From Chloroflexota bacterium (GTDB taxonomy: Bacteria > Chloroflexota > Ktedonobacteria > Ktedonobacterales > Ktedonobacteraceae): a DNA stretch of 34,532 nucleotides. Position numbers and translations under genes: made by a program. This document shows, in pieces, positions 18,010 to 27,120 of this stretch. The notes under the pieces were generated by a model, which worked only from the letters and a program-made list of their open reading frames with translations, was not told the DNA's origin and searched no databases. The stretch covers positions 1 through 34,532 of the forward strand of contig CADDYT010000063.1 in assembly GCA_902810755.1 (NCBI GenBank), in the 5' to 3' direction. Position 1 is the first letter of the stretch. Each line of letters opens with the position of its first letter.

Positions 18010-19068
18010 ATGAGTGTAACACAGGGAAGCGCGGGCAATATCGCTCCCGGCGAGCGGATGTTGCGTGTGAATCCGCTGCGCAGATTGCTGGTGCGCCCGG
18101 AGACCGGTTCCGTCGTTGGTTCCATTGCCGTCTGGATTTTCTTCGCCATCGTCGCAGGCAGTAGCGGCTTCGTCAGCGTCAGAGGCACCTCAAGCTATCT
18201 GAGTGTGGCCTCGGAAATCACCATCCAGGCCGTGCCGGTGGCCCTGCTCATGATTGCAGGCGAATTCGACCTCTCGGTTGGCTCAACAGTTGGCGCGACC
18301 GGCATGATTATCGCCATTTTAACCACGCAATCTGGCTGGAACCTGTGGGCGGCTATCCTTGTGGCTCTAATCTTTGCCGTGCTGGTCGGCCTGCTCAACG
18401 GCTATCTCGTCCTGCGCACCGGCCTGCCGTCCTTCATCGTCACGCTCGGCACTGCTTACATCCTGCTCGGCGCGACAACCGGTATTACGTATATTGTTCT
18501 CAATGGATTGACACAGGTGGGCGGCGTCGATCAGGCTCCGGGTTATAAGCTGGCGCATGCCATTTTCGCGACCACCCTCAGCGGCAACCAGTTCCCCATC
18601 GAGATTGTCTGGGCGCTGCTGCTCGTTGCGCTGGCAACGTGGCTGCTGGTGGGGACGCCGTTCGGCAACTGGATCTTCGGCGTGGGCGGCGACCCCAATG
18701 CGGCGCGCAACGTGGGCGTGCCGGTCTGGCGCGTGAAAATGCTGCTCTTCGTGGCAACGGCTGTCTGCTCCTGCCTGCTGGCGATCATCCAGGTTGTCAC
18801 CTTTACCGGCGCCGATGTCCTGCGCGGGCAGAACAACGAGTTCATCGCCATCGTCGCTGCCGTCGTCGGCGGCGTCCTGCTCACCGGCGGCTATGGTTCG
18901 GCCATCGGAGCCATGTTTGGCGCGCTGATTTTCGGCATGGTCGAGCAGGGCATCGTCTTTGCCGGCGTGGATGCTGACTGGTACAAGGCCGTCGTTGGCG
19001 TTATCCTGCTGCTCGCGGTGCTGCTCAACAGTTATGTACGCAAGCTGGCGATGGAGGTGCGGCGATGA
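18010..19068 (+). CDS. ABC importer permease, RbsC/BPD_transp_2 family
   Basis: This is the membrane permease of the CUT2-type sugar importer, 352 residues with about 8-10 hydrophobic segments from residue 35 on. The start ATG 18010 has GGAGG upstream. Family signs include [16 protein letters not shown] near residue 79, [19 protein letters not shown] near 130, and [14 protein letters not shown] near 235 (the cytoplasmic coupling loop). The last four bases overlap the ATPase gene start (ATGA), pointing to coupled translation and one complex. Confidence 0.93.
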   Translation: MSVTQGSAGNIAPGERMLRVNPLRRLLVRPETGSVVGSIAVWIFFAIVAGSSGFVSVRGTSSYLSVASEITIQAVPVALLMIAGEFDLSVGSTVGATGMIIAILTTQSGWNLWAAILVALIFAVLVGLLNGYLVLRTGLPSFIVTLGTAYILLGATTGITYIVLNGLTQVGGVDQAPGYKLAHAIFATTLSGNQFPIEIVWALLLVALATWLLVGTPFGNWIFGVGGDPNAARNVGVPVWRVKMLLFVATAVCSCLLAIIQVVTFTGADVLRGQNNEFIAIVAAVVGGVLLTGGYGSAIGAMFGALIFGMVEQGIVFAGVDADWYKAVVGVILLLAVLLNSYVRKLAMEVRR

Positions 19069-20018
19069 GTACCGTCAATACCGATACCCTGCCCCTGCTC
19101 GAAGTGCAGAACGTGTCAAAATACTTCGGCAGCGTGATCGCGCTGAAGGACATTTCCATGAAACTGTTCGCGGGCCAGGTGATGTGCCTGCTTGGCGACA
19201 ACGGCGCGGGCAAATCGACGCTGATCAAGATTCTCTCCGGCGTTCACCGTCCCAGCGAGGGCCAGTATCTCATTGAGGGGAAAGAGGTGCATTTCTCCTC
19301 GCCGCGTGATGCGCTGAATGCCGGTATCGCCACCGTCTATCAAGACCTGGCGATGATCCCGCTCATGGGTATCTCGCGCAATTTCTTCCTGGGTTCGGAG
19401 CCGACAAAGGGCTGGGGGCCGTTCCGCCGCTTCGACAAGAAGTTTGCTGACCGGGTGACGCGCGAGGAACTGGCGCGTATCGGCATCCAGATACGCGAGA
19501 CCTCGCAGCCGGTAGGGACGCTCTCCGGTGGTGAGCGCCAGTCTGTCGCCATCGCGCGCGCCGTCTACTTCGGGGCCAAAGTGCTGATCCTCGACGAGCC
19601 GACCGCTGCTCTGGGCGTCAAAGAGGCCGGCATCGTGCTGCGCTACATCGCGCAGGCGCGGGCGCGCGGGCTGGGCGTCATCTTTATTACCCACAACCCG
19701 CACCATGCCTATCCCATCGGCGATCACTTCACGCTGCTCAATCGCGGGCGCAGCATGGGAACCTTCGCCAGATCGGAGATCAGCCGTGAAGAATTGACCT
19801 CGATGATGGCGGGCGGCGAGGAACTGGAGGAACTGGGCCACGAACTGGCCGAGTTTGCGCGCACCGATGAGAAGGCCCGTGCAGCCCTGGCGGCTGCAGC
19901 GCAGCAATTTGAGGCGGAGGCGCAGCAGATGCACGTTGAGCAATTACCGGCGGCCTTCGAGGAGGCACAGCAACGCCTCGACCAGCCGGGTTCGACAGAT
20001 GGAAAGGGGAACACATGA
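19065..20018 (+). CDS. ABC importer ATPase, single nucleotide-binding domain with a long acidic Ala/Glu tail
   Basis: This is the energising subunit of the importer. It has 317 residues with one complete ABC domain: Walker [10 protein letters not shown] with Lys50, signature [10 protein letters not shown] at 153, Walker [11 protein letters not shown] with Asp177/Glu178, and H-loop His210 in ITHN. RbsA-type partners of RbsC permeases usually have two tandem ABC domains in about 500 residues, so this single-domain protein presumably works as a homodimer, as in FrcA-like systems. After about residue 245 comes a roughly 70-residue Ala/Glu/Gln-rich, probably helical tail ([20 protein letters not shown] and on) of unknown role. 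It overlaps both the permease and iolA genes by ATGA. Confidence 0.92.
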   Translation: MSTVNTDTLPLLEVQNVSKYFGSVIALKDISMKLFAGQVMCLLGDNGAGKSTLIKILSGVHRPSEGQYLIEGKEVHFSSPRDALNAGIATVYQDLAMIPLMGISRNFFLGSEPTKGWGPFRRFDKKFADRVTREELARIGIQIRETSQPVGTLSGGERQSVAIARAVYFGAKVLILDEPTAALGVKEAGIVLRYIAQARARGLGVIFITHNPHHAYPIGDHFTLLNRGRSMGTFARSEISREELTSMMAGGEELEELGHELAEFARTDEKARAALAAAAQQFEAEAQQMHVEQLPAAFEEAQQRLDQPGSTDGKGNT

Positions 20019-21493
20019 TTCAGGATGGACAACTTCTCAACTATATTGGCGGTAGCTGGAAACGGTCGCGGGCGAGCGCATATCTCGATGTGCGTAACCC
20101 TGCGACCGCCGAGACAATGGTGCGCGTGCCGCTCAGTCCGGCTGACGAGGTGGACGAAGCGGCGCGGCTGGCGCAGGCCGCTTTTGAAGACTGGCGGCGC
20201 ACCCCGGCGGTGGACCGCGTCCAGTACCTCTTCAAACTCAAGCAACTGCTGGAAGACCATTTCGACGAAATCGCCCGTCTGACGACGCAGGAGTGCGGCA
20301 AGACGCTGAGCGAGGCCGGGGGCGAACTGCGGCGCGGCATCGAAAATGTCGAGGTCGCGCTGGGCATCCCCTCGTTGATGATGGGCTATAACTCCGAGGA
20401 TATCGCGCGTGGCATCGACGAACACATGCTGCGCCAGCCGGTGGGTGTGGTAGCGGCCATCACCCCTTTCAACTTTCCCGGCATGATTCCCCTCTGGTTC
20501 ATGCCCTACGCCCTTGCCTGCGGCAACTGCTTCATCCTCAAACCGTCTGAAAAGGTACCGATGACGATGAGCCGCGTTTTTGACCTGATCGACCAGCTCG
20601 GCCTGCCGCCGGGCGTTGTCAGCCTCGTCAACGGCGGCAAAGAGACGGTTGATGCTCTGCTCGATCACCCGATTGTACGCGCGATCTCCTTTGTCGGCTC
20701 CTCGCCGGTGGCGAAGTACGTTTACAGCCACGCCGCCGCCAATGGCAAGCGGGCGCAGTGCCAGGGGGGCGCGAAAAATCCGGTGGTGATCCTGCCGGAT
20801 GCCGATATGGAGATGACCACGCGCATCGTTGCCGACTCGTCCTTTGGCTGTGCAGGCCAGCGTTGCCTGGCGTCCTCGGTTGCCATCACCGTCGGCGAGG
20901 CGCGCGCTCCTTTCCGCGAGCATATTGCCCATGCGGCAGAGACACGCCGGGTTGGCTATGGGCTTGACCCGCAGGTTGAGATGGGGCCGGTCATCAGCGC
21001 CGAGAGCAAGCAGCGCATCGAGTCGCTGGTCGATAAGGGGGTGAGTGAAGGGGCGAAGGTGCTGGTCGAGGGGCGCGGCGCGAAGATTCCCGGCTACGAA
21101 CGCGGCTACTTCATTCGCCCGACTGTGCTGGAGGAGGTGAATCCGCACGGCGAGATTGCCCGCACCGAAATCTTCGGTCCGGTTCTCAGCCTCATGCACG
21201 CGCAGACCATCGATGAGGCGATTGCTCTGGTGAACGAGGCTTCCTATGGCAACATGGCCTGCCTTTTCACCGGCAGTGGAGCGGCGGCGCGCAAATTCCG
21301 CTACGAGGTGCAGGCGGGTAATATCGGCATCAACGTCGGCGTGGCGGCTCCGATGGCTTTCTTCCCCTTCTCCGGCTGGAAAGATAGCTTCTTCGGCGAT
21401 ATGCATGCCCAGGGACGTGATGCCATCGAGTTCTATACACAGCAAAAAGTAGTCGTTGAGCGTTGGCCCCGCGAGTGGTCGCGCGCGTTTTAG
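20015..21493 (+). CDS. iolA: Methylmalonate/malonate-semialdehyde dehydrogenase, CoA-acylating (IolA/MmsA)
   Basis: The enzyme converts malonate semialdehyde plus CoA and NAD+ to acetyl-CoA, CO2 and NADH, the last step of inositol catabolism. It has 492 residues, as is usual. The catalytic Cys284 lies in [10 protein letters not shown]. The Glu of the ordinary ALDH motif ELGGK is replaced ([15 protein letters not shown]), which is characteristic of CoA-acylating MMSDH enzymes. [23 protein letters not shown] and [12 protein letters not shown] match the family. Start ATG overlaps the ATPase stop; a purine-rich GGAAAGGGGA is upstream. Confidence 0.95.
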   Translation: MIQDGQLLNYIGGSWKRSRASAYLDVRNPATAETMVRVPLSPADEVDEAARLAQAAFEDWRRTPAVDRVQYLFKLKQLLEDHFDEIARLTTQECGKTLSEAGGELRRGIENVEVALGIPSLMMGYNSEDIARGIDEHMLRQPVGVVAAITPFNFPGMIPLWFMPYALACGNCFILKPSEKVPMTMSRVFDLIDQLGLPPGVVSLVNGGKETVDALLDHPIVRAISFVGSSPVAKYVYSHAAANGKRAQCQGGAKNPVVILPDADMEMTTRIVADSSFGCAGQRCLASSVAITVGEARAPFREHIAHAAETRRVGYGLDPQVEMGPVISAESKQRIESLVDKGVSEGAKVLVEGRGAKIPGYERGYFIRPTVLEEVNPHGEIARTEIFGPVLSLMHAQTIDEAIALVNEASYGNMACLFTGSGAAARKFRYEVQAGNIGINVGVAAPMAFFPFSGWKDSFFGDMHAQGRDAIEFYTQQKVVVERWPREWSRAF

Positions 21494-21516
21494 CTGACAG
21501 GCCGGGAGTGATGACT

Positions 21517-22446
21517 ATGCGTCTTGCGAATGCCCCCTGCTCGTGGGGGGCGCTCGAATTTGAGGATGTGAAGGGTAAAGGCATCCCCTACGGGCAGATG
21601 CTCGACGAACTGCGCGCCACCGGCTACACCGGCACCGAACTGGGTGACTGGGGCTACATGCCCACCGAACCAGCTGCCCTCCACGCGGAACTGGCGCGGC
21701 GCGACCTGGCGATGGTCGGCGCGTTCGTTCCGGTGGCGCTGAAAAACGCGGAGGCCCATGCCGCCGGGGAGGCGCAGGCGCTGAAGGTAGCGCGCCTGCT
21801 GGCTTCCGTTGCTGACTGCGGCCAGAGCGAGACGTCCCCGCTCATCATTCTGGCCGACGATAACGGCGCAGATCCCCTGCGCACCCGTTTTGCCGGGCGT
21901 GTCACTACCGATCTGGGCCTGAACGCCGTCGAATGGGAAACTTTTGCGCGTGGAGCCGAGCGCATTGCCCACGCCGTCCGCTCCGCCACCGGCCTGCCCG
22001 TCGCCTTCCACCATCACTGCGCGGGCTACGTCGAGACGCCGCAGGAGATCACTCGCTTCCTCGACCTGACCGACGCCGATCTGATCGGGCTGGTCTTTGA
22101 TACCGGCCACTACCTCTACGGCTCCGGCAGCAATGATGGTCAAACCGTGCTGGATGGGCTGCGCCGTTTCGGCGATCGTATCTGGCACGTCCATTTCAAA
22201 GATTGCCAGCCTCAAATTGCTGCACAGGCGCGCCAGGAGGGCCGGGACTATTTCACGGCCCTGCGGCACGGCGTCTTCTGTGAACTGGGCAAGGGAGCTG
22301 TTCCCTTCGCAAGTGTCCTTGATAGTTTGCGTGAGCGTGATTATCGCGGCTGGATCACGGTGGAGCAGGATATTTTGCCGGGGATGGGCAGTCCGAGGGA
22401 GAGCGCGGAGCGCAATCGCGCCTATCTGCGTGCGATCGGGCTATAG
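21517..22446 (+). CDS. iolE: Inosose dehydratase (IolE-type), TIM-barrel
   Basis: This enzyme dehydrates 2-keto-myo-inositol (scyllo-inosose) to 3D-(3,5/4)-trihydroxycyclohexane-1,2-dione, the IolD substrate. It belongs to the xylose-isomerase-like TIM-barrel (AP endonuclease 2) family. ATG 21517 is preferred to ATG 21511 because the GGAG at 21505-21508 is then 8 bases away; 309 residues. Visible: NAPCSWGALEFE at the N-terminus, AFHHHCAGYVETPQE (metal-binding His region), GLVFDTGHYLYGSG, HVHFKDC, and GKGAVPFASVL...WITVEQD near the C-terminus, with the expected His/Asp/Glu metal ligands. The hydroxypyruvate-isomerase relatives share the fold, but the operon context strongly favours IolE. Confidence 0.9.
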   Translation: MRLANAPCSWGALEFEDVKGKGIPYGQMLDELRATGYTGTELGDWGYMPTEPAALHAELARRDLAMVGAFVPVALKNAEAHAAGEAQALKVARLLASVADCGQSETSPLIILADDNGADPLRTRFAGRVTTDLGLNAVEWETFARGAERIAHAVRSATGLPVAFHHHCAGYVETPQEITRFLDLTDADLIGLVFDTGHYLYGSGSNDGQTVLDGLRRFGDRIWHVHFKDCQPQIAAQARQEGRDYFTALRHGVFCELGKGAVPFASVLDSLRERDYRGWITVEQDILPGMGSPRESAERNRAYLRAIGL

Positions 22447-22466
22447 AGCAGGGAAAGGAGTGAACA

Positions 22467-23507
22467 ATGTCTGCGCGTTCGTTGGAGCTTGGCATTATCG
22501 GGGCCGGGCGTATCGGCCAGTTGCACGCCGAACACTTCAGACGGCGTATTCCATCAGCTGAGGTGGCCATGGTGGCCGATGTGGCCGAAGGGATGGCGAG
22601 AGCCTGCGCCGCGCGCTACAACATCCCCGCCTTCACCCCGGACTATCACGATATCCTGGAGCGACGAGATATCGATGCGGTGGTGATCTGCTCATCGACC
22701 GATACGCATGCGCGCATCATCGAAGAGGCGGCTGCGGCTGGCAAGCACATCTTCTGCGAAAAGCCCATCGCGCTCGATCTCCCATCCATCGACCGCGCGC
22801 TGGCGGCTGTGAGAGAGGCCAGGGTCAAATTGCAGATCGGTTTTAACCGCCGTTTCGATGCCAGCTTTCGCCGTGTGCGCCAGGTTATCGAGCAGGGGGA
22901 GATCGGGCGTCCGCACCTGCTGCACATCACCAGCTACGATCCCGCTCCGCCGCCGCTGGCCTACATTCGCGTCTCCGGCGGCCTCTTCCTCGATATGATG
23001 ATTCACGACTTCGATATGGCCCGTTTCTTAACCGGCAGCGAAGCAGAAGAGGTCTTCGCTCTGGCCGACGCCCTGATCGATCCCGCTATTGGCGAGGCGG
23101 GCGATGTGGATACGGCCATTGTGACGCTGCGTTTTATGAATGGCGTGATCGCCACCATCAGCAATAGCCGCCAGGCCAGCTACGGCTACGATCAGCGCGT
23201 GGAACTGCTGGGGAGCAAGGGGGCCATCGCCATCGATAACAACTATCCCAACACCGCCATCATCAGCGATGCCCGGAGCGTCCGGCGCGATGTGCCGCTG
23301 CACTTTTTCACTGAACGCTATAACGAAAGTTTCGTTGCCGAGATGACCGCCTTTGTCGAGGCTGTGCTACATGACGCGCCCGTTCCCGTCACGGGCTACG
23401 ATGGGCGCGTGCCGGTCGTCATGGCCCTGGCGGCAAAAAAATCTCTGCTGGAACATCGTCCCGTGCGCCTGCATGAAGTCGAGCAGGCAGTAGAGGATAT
23501 GCCATGA
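22467..23507 (+). CDS. iolG: myo-Inositol 2-dehydrogenase (IolG)
   Basis: This is the first enzyme of the pathway: NAD-dependent oxidation of myo-inositol to 2-keto-myo-inositol. It has 346 residues with AAAGGAG upstream. It shows the GIIGAGRIG nucleotide-binding loop, Lys99 in FCEKP, GFNRRFDASFRRVR, TSYDPAPPP, SGGLFLDMMIHDFDMARFL with Asp176/His180, LIDPAIGEAGDVDTA and GYDQRVELLGSKGAI. These segments are the ones shared by well-studied IolG proteins, so this, not the paralogue at 11789, is the canonical copy. Its stop codon overlaps the start of the aldolase gene by four bases. Confidence 0.93.
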   Translation: MSARSLELGIIGAGRIGQLHAEHFRRRIPSAEVAMVADVAEGMARACAARYNIPAFTPDYHDILERRDIDAVVICSSTDTHARIIEEAAAAGKHIFCEKPIALDLPSIDRALAAVREARVKLQIGFNRRFDASFRRVRQVIEQGEIGRPHLLHITSYDPAPPPLAYIRVSGGLFLDMMIHDFDMARFLTGSEAEEVFALADALIDPAIGEAGDVDTAIVTLRFMNGVIATISNSRQASYGYDQRVELLGSKGAIAIDNNYPNTAIISDARSVRRDVPLHFFTERYNESFVAEMTAFVEAVLHDAPVPVTGYDGRVPVVMALAAKKSLLEHRPVRLHEVEQAVEDMP

Positions 23508-24532
23508 AATTCGAGCTTACACGAGGGAAATTTGAACGTCTCAACGCCTGCTCCAACGCGCAGGGCATCATCGCCGCGCTGGCCGTCGATCATCGCGGCA
23601 ACCTGCTCGACGCCATTGCCGCCGCTCGCGGCCCGCATGGCCAGGCAACGGCTGAAGATATGCACGCCTTCAAAGCCGCCGTCACGAGAGTCCTCACGCC
23701 CTACAGTAGCGCCATCCTGCTCGACCCCGAATACGGCCTGACAGCCCTCAACAGCCGCGCTCCTGGCACCGGCGTCATGCTCGCCTATGAAAAATCCGGC
23801 TATGACATCGCCACCCGGGGCCGCCTGCCCGATCTGCTGCCTGAATGGAGCGTGCGCCGCCTGCTTGAGGCCGGGGCGCAGGCCATCAAAATCCTGCTCT
23901 ACTACAATCCGTTCGATGAACAATGGATCAACCGCGTCAAACAGGCGTACATCGAACGCATCGGCGCGGAATGCAGCGCGCTTGACATTCCCTTTTTCCT
24001 TGAGCCATTAGTTTACGACGACGCCCTCGGCGATGAGAGAAGCCTGGCCTTTGCCCGCAAAAAGCCGGAATACGTCGCGCGCGTCATGGAAGAGTTCTCT
24101 CAACCGCGCTATGGCGTAGACATCCTCAAAGTCGAAATGCCCGTCAACCCCGCCTACGTCGCCGGAATCCGCGCCTTTAACAGCGAAGAGGCTGCTTACT
24201 CGCGGCAGGAAGCCATAGCCCATTTCCGCACCGCCGCCGATGCCGCAGGCAAGCCCTTCATCTACCTCAGCGCGGGCAGCGGCAACGAAGTCTTCTGCGA
24301 AATGCTCGAACTGGCAGCCGAGGCAGGCGTCAACTACGCTGGCGTTCTCTGTGGCCGCGCCACCTGGCAGGACGCCATCGCCATCTACGCCACCGGTGGC
24401 ACCCCGGCCCTCGAAAGCTGGCTGGCCGACCGGGGCGCGCAAAACATTGAGGCCATTAACGCCATTTTAGCGCAGAGCGCGTCTCCCTGGTGGAATTTTT
24501 ATGGCGGGAGAGACAATATAGTGGTTATCTGA
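23504..24532 (+). CDS. LacD-like class I aldolase, probable 6-phospho-5-dehydro-2-deoxy-D-gluconate aldolase
   Basis: The 342-residue product belongs to the tagatose-1,6-bisphosphate aldolase (LacD) family of Schiff-base aldolases. Schiff-base Lys209 is in DILKVEMPV and a second lysine, Lys129, in AIKILLYYNPFD; both are displaced by four from the known LacD lysines (125 and 205, from memory). Glu167 in FFLEPLVYD matches the proton-shuttle Glu by the same offset. AVDHRGNL near residue 29 and YLSAGSGNEVF near 250 also fit. It is translationally coupled to iolG and is the last gene of an otherwise complete inositol cluster that lacks the class II aldolase IolJ. It is therefore the best candidate for cleaving the IolC product into DHAP and malonate semialdehyde. 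The family is certain; the substrate is inference. Confidence 0.85.
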   Translation: MKFELTRGKFERLNACSNAQGIIAALAVDHRGNLLDAIAAARGPHGQATAEDMHAFKAAVTRVLTPYSSAILLDPEYGLTALNSRAPGTGVMLAYEKSGYDIATRGRLPDLLPEWSVRRLLEAGAQAIKILLYYNPFDEQWINRVKQAYIERIGAECSALDIPFFLEPLVYDDALGDERSLAFARKKPEYVARVMEEFSQPRYGVDILKVEMPVNPAYVAGIRAFNSEEAAYSRQEAIAHFRTAADAAGKPFIYLSAGSGNEVFCEMLELAAEAGVNYAGVLCGRATWQDAIAIYATGGTPALESWLADRGAQNIEAINAILAQSASPWWNFYGGRDNIVVI

Positions 24533-24576
24533 TATACTGAACCGGGATGAGCAGGCAAATGATTGAGAGGTTCCAG

Positions 24577-24701
24577 ATGAAAGTACAGATCAAGCATTTA
24601 GGTGTTATAGACGAAGCTGAGATGACGCTTAAACCGCTGACCGTTCTGGTTGGCCCCAAATAATGCGGGCAAAACATGGTTAGCTTATGCCATCGCGGGC
24701 C
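24577..24701 (+). pseudogene. Frameshifted, truncated N-terminus of an AAA-family (OLD/AAA_15-like) ATPase
   Basis: From ATG 24577 (GAGAGG upstream) the frame reads MKVQIKHLGVIDEAEMTLK, then PLTVLVGPK, and hits TAA at 24661. Removing one A from the AAA at 24658-24660 restores GPNNAGKTWLAYAIAG, an intact Walker A. The start matches the first strands and P-loop of AAA_15/OLD-type ATPases. Homology ends after about 42 codons, exactly where a 15-bp-arm palindromic repeat begins. It therefore looks like a dead 5' remnant of a gene lost by deletion or repeat insertion. Confidence 0.75.
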
Positions 24702-24737
24702 TGTCATGCTGAGCGGGAGCGAAGCATGACAGGCCCG
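24696..24737 (+). repeat. Interspersed palindromic repeat, core-only copy C
   Basis: Perfect 15-bp arms, CGGGCCTGTCATGCT (24696-24710) and AGCATGACAGGCCCG (24723-24737), flank the 12-base GAGCGGGAGCGA. The copy separates the ATPase remnant from the convergent GH4 gene and may serve as a transcription barrier. The upstream ATGCCAT belongs to ATPase codons, so no true left box is claimed here. Confidence 0.8.
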
Positions 24738-24758
24738 AAAGATTCCTCTCCTGTTTAT

Positions 24759-26063
24759 TTACCCCTCAAACGCCTGCAGATACTCTCTCTCTGCCTCCCA
24801 CATCTCGTCAAACAGCGCGCTGATCTCAGCCGGTGAGCAGACAGCCGCCGTCAGAGGGTCGAGCAGGAGGGCGTAGCGGGCGGCTTCTTTGTTTCCTGTG
24901 AGCAGGGCTTCGCACATGAGGGAGTGGATCGACATGTGGCTGCGGTTGAGGGCGGCGAGTTGTTCGGGCAGGGGGCCGAAGTGGCAGGGCTGGATGCCGT
25001 TGCGGTCGACGAGACAGGCCACCTCGACGCATCCGTCGGGCAGGTTGTCGATCAGACCGGTGTTGCGCACGTTGCCGTAGATGACGGCTGGCCGGTTTGT
25101 GGTCATGGCTTCGATGATGTAGGAGCCGTATTCGTGGCTGCGCGTGAAGGGAGTCTCGCGTGTGCCGTCCAGCATGGCGCGGATCGAGGCGTCATTTTGC
25201 TCGCGCCAGGCAGGCCAGTTATTGGCATAGAAGCCGGTCTCGCCCCGGTAGCCCGCCCGGCAATAGCGTTCGATGAGGTCAGGGCGTTTGCGGAAGTAGG
25301 GGACGTATTCGGAAAAGTGGCCGCTGCTCTCCGTGACGAAGGCGCCGAAGTAGCGCATCATCTCGAAGCGGACGGGGTCGCGTTCGTAAATTTCGGGTTT
25401 CTCGGCTTGCTGGCGCAGGCGCGGGTACATGTCCTGTCCGTGATAGCGCAGTTCGGTAAACCAGGTATTGTGGTTGATACCGGCGCAGCGCCACTCCAGT
25501 TCGTCGTAGGGAACATCCAGATAGCTCGCCAGTTGTTTTGAGGTTCCCTGCACGCTGTGGCACAGGCCGACGGTACGCATCGTTGTTCCCTTAAGAGCGG
25601 CCAGCGTGAGCATTGACATGGGATTGGTATAGTTAAGGACCCAGGCTCGCGGGCAGAGTTCCTCCGCGTCGTGCAGGATGTCGAGCCAGGCAGGGCCGGT
25701 ACGCAGAGCCTTGAAGATGCCGCCGGGGCCGATGGTATCGCCAATGCACTGGTTGATGCCGTACTTCATGGGAATATCGAAGTCGTGGCGTACATTGGCC
25801 AGACCGGCTACCTCGATGCTGTTGATGATAAAATCGCTGCCCGCCAGCAGTTCGCGGCGCTCGGTGGAAGCGTACACGCTCCAGCGTTTGCCGCTCAAAG
25901 CGACAAGTCGTTCTGCTATCTGTCGCGCCAGTTCCAGCCGTTCGGCATCGATATCCACCAGCGCAAAACAACCCTCGTCCAGCCCCTCGATCTGCAAGAT
26001 GTCGGTGATGAGCTGGCGCGCAAAAACGGTGCTACCGGCACCCAGAAGAGTAATATATGGCAT
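24759..26063 (-). CDS. Glycoside hydrolase family 4, alpha-galactosidase (MelA)-like
   Basis: GH4 enzymes hydrolyse glycosides by an NAD+- and metal-dependent redox elimination mechanism in the cytoplasm. The 434-residue product has the Rossmann start LLGAGSTVFARQL, the NYTNPMSM motif near 142-149, Cys168 in CHSVQGT and His198 in GINHNTWF (the metal-binding Cys/His pair of the family). The segment TIGPGGIFKALRTGP near 110-124 is typical of the alpha-galactosidase/glucosidase branch rather than the 6-phospho-glycosidases. The gene lies 5 bases after the LacI-type regulator on the same strand, with an AAGGAG inside that gene's end. It is presumably induced with the ABC importer transcribed divergently from 27501. 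Alpha-galactoside specificity is probable but unproven. Confidence 0.9.
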   Translation of the reverse strand: MPYITLLGAGSTVFARQLITDILQIEGLDEGCFALVDIDAERLELARQIAERLVALSGKRWSVYASTERRELLAGSDFIINSIEVAGLANVRHDFDIPMKYGINQCIGDTIGPGGIFKALRTGPAWLDILHDAEELCPRAWVLNYTNPMSMLTLAALKGTTMRTVGLCHSVQGTSKQLASYLDVPYDELEWRCAGINHNTWFTELRYHGQDMYPRLRQQAEKPEIYERDPVRFEMMRYFGAFVTESSGHFSEYVPYFRKRPDLIERYCRAGYRGETGFYANNWPAWREQNDASIRAMLDGTRETPFTRSHEYGSYIIEAMTTNRPAVIYGNVRNTGLIDNLPDGCVEVACLVDRNGIQPCHFGPLPEQLAALNRSHMSIHSLMCEALLTGNKEAARYALLLDPLTAAVCSPAEISALFDEMWEAEREYLQAFEG

Positions 26064-26068
26064 TGGTA

Positions 26069-27100
26069 CTATAACTCCTTAACAGGTGCTGTCGATTGGC
26101 GAATAATAAGCTGCGTTGGCAGGACCAACGGCGATACCTCTTCAGTTTCTTCTATGAGCGCGACGAGTCGCTTCACTGCCCCACGTCCCATCGCAACGCG
26201 ATCCTGCCGCACAGTGGTGAGCTGCGGGACGGTATACTGGCAGAAATCGATATCATCAAAGCCTATCAGAGAGACATCTTCTGGGACGCGCAGCCCTTGC
26301 TCGGCGAGGGCGCGCAGGATGCCGATGGCCATGAAATCGCTGCCGGCCACGATAGCGGTAAAGTCACGACGTTCGGCCAGCAGTGTTCGGGCGGACTCGT
26401 AGGCTTCATCGACATTCCAGCCTGATTGTCGTACCAGACCGGTATCCGGGGTAATCCCCGCCAGCGCCAGCGCCTGCTGGTACCCAAGCAAGCGTTCCAG
26501 ACCGGCCAGGTCGGTGGTTAGCCCGGTCAGCAGAGCAATACGCCGGTGTCCAAGCGCGAGCAGGTGTCCGGTGGCCTGCCGCGTGCCGTCGATATTATCC
26601 GATTTGACATACGTGGCATGGCTGCCCTGGCTCACCCTGTCAATGAACACAACAGGAAGATTTGCATGAATGAGCGCCTGTGTTCGTGCCTCCGTTGCGT
26701 GGAGTATAATGACTCCGGCTACGCGCCGTGTTTGCAAACTGCGTATGTAATTTTCTGGAGACTTGCCGAGAGGGTGGGAAGGCAGGAGTAGATCATAGCC
26801 TGCCGCGATTGCCTCTCGCTCGATGTTTTCCAGCACGCCCAGATAGAAGTAACGCGACGTTTGACCGAGGTGCGAAAGGGGCAGTTCCTCTCCTTCAGGA
26901 AAGAGCGAGACGGCAATTACCCGTGAGCGTTGGCGCACCAGGCTCTGCGCAACCACGTCCGGTTCATATCCGAGCCTGGCGATGGCGGCCAGGACCCGTT
27001 CTTTTGCCTCATCGCTCACACGCGCCGATCCATTGAGCACACGTGAAACGGTTGCTCGCGAAACCCCTGCTAAGCGGGCAACCTCTTCACTTGTGGCCAT
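26069..27100 (-). CDS. LacI/GalR-family transcriptional regulator of the alpha-galactoside locus
   Basis: The product has 343 residues. The ATG at 27100 is chosen over the upstream in-frame start at 27130 because a perfect GGGAGG lies 6 bases before it and the HTH then begins at once (MATSEEVARLAGVSRATVSRVL). The hinge (VVAQSLVRQRS) and the sugar-binding effector domain (about 60-335) follow. Arg15 and Ala16 occupy the LacI specificity positions, unlike His/Thr in the inositol regulator. It sits between its own promoter/operator and the GH4 gene and faces an ABC importer operon with matching operator sites. It most likely represses both directions until its sugar is present. Confidence 0.92.
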   Translation of the reverse strand: MATSEEVARLAGVSRATVSRVLNGSARVSDEAKERVLAAIARLGYEPDVVAQSLVRQRSRVIAVSLFPEGEELPLSHLGQTSRYFYLGVLENIEREAIAAGYDLLLPSHPLGKSPENYIRSLQTRRVAGVIILHATEARTQALIHANLPVVFIDRVSQGSHATYVKSDNIDGTRQATGHLLALGHRRIALLTGLTTDLAGLERLLGYQQALALAGITPDTGLVRQSGWNVDEAYESARTLLAERRDFTAIVAGSDFMAIGILRALAEQGLRVPEDVSLIGFDDIDFCQYTVPQLTTVRQDRVAMGRGAVKRLVALIEETEEVSPLVLPTQLIIRQSTAPVKEL

Positions 27101-27120
27101 GTAAAACCTCCCTGCGATAG

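Noticed and set aside
19724..21445. 573-codon open frame on the minus strand
   Set aside because: Lies wholly opposite iolA and the ATPase tail; composition follows the codon bias of the real genes, with no recognisable domain and no Shine-Dalgarno.
24525..24707. 60-codon minus-strand frame over the ATPase remnant
   Set aside because: Overlaps the plus-strand remnant, whose peptide matches a known ATPase N-terminus; no Shine-Dalgarno on the minus strand.
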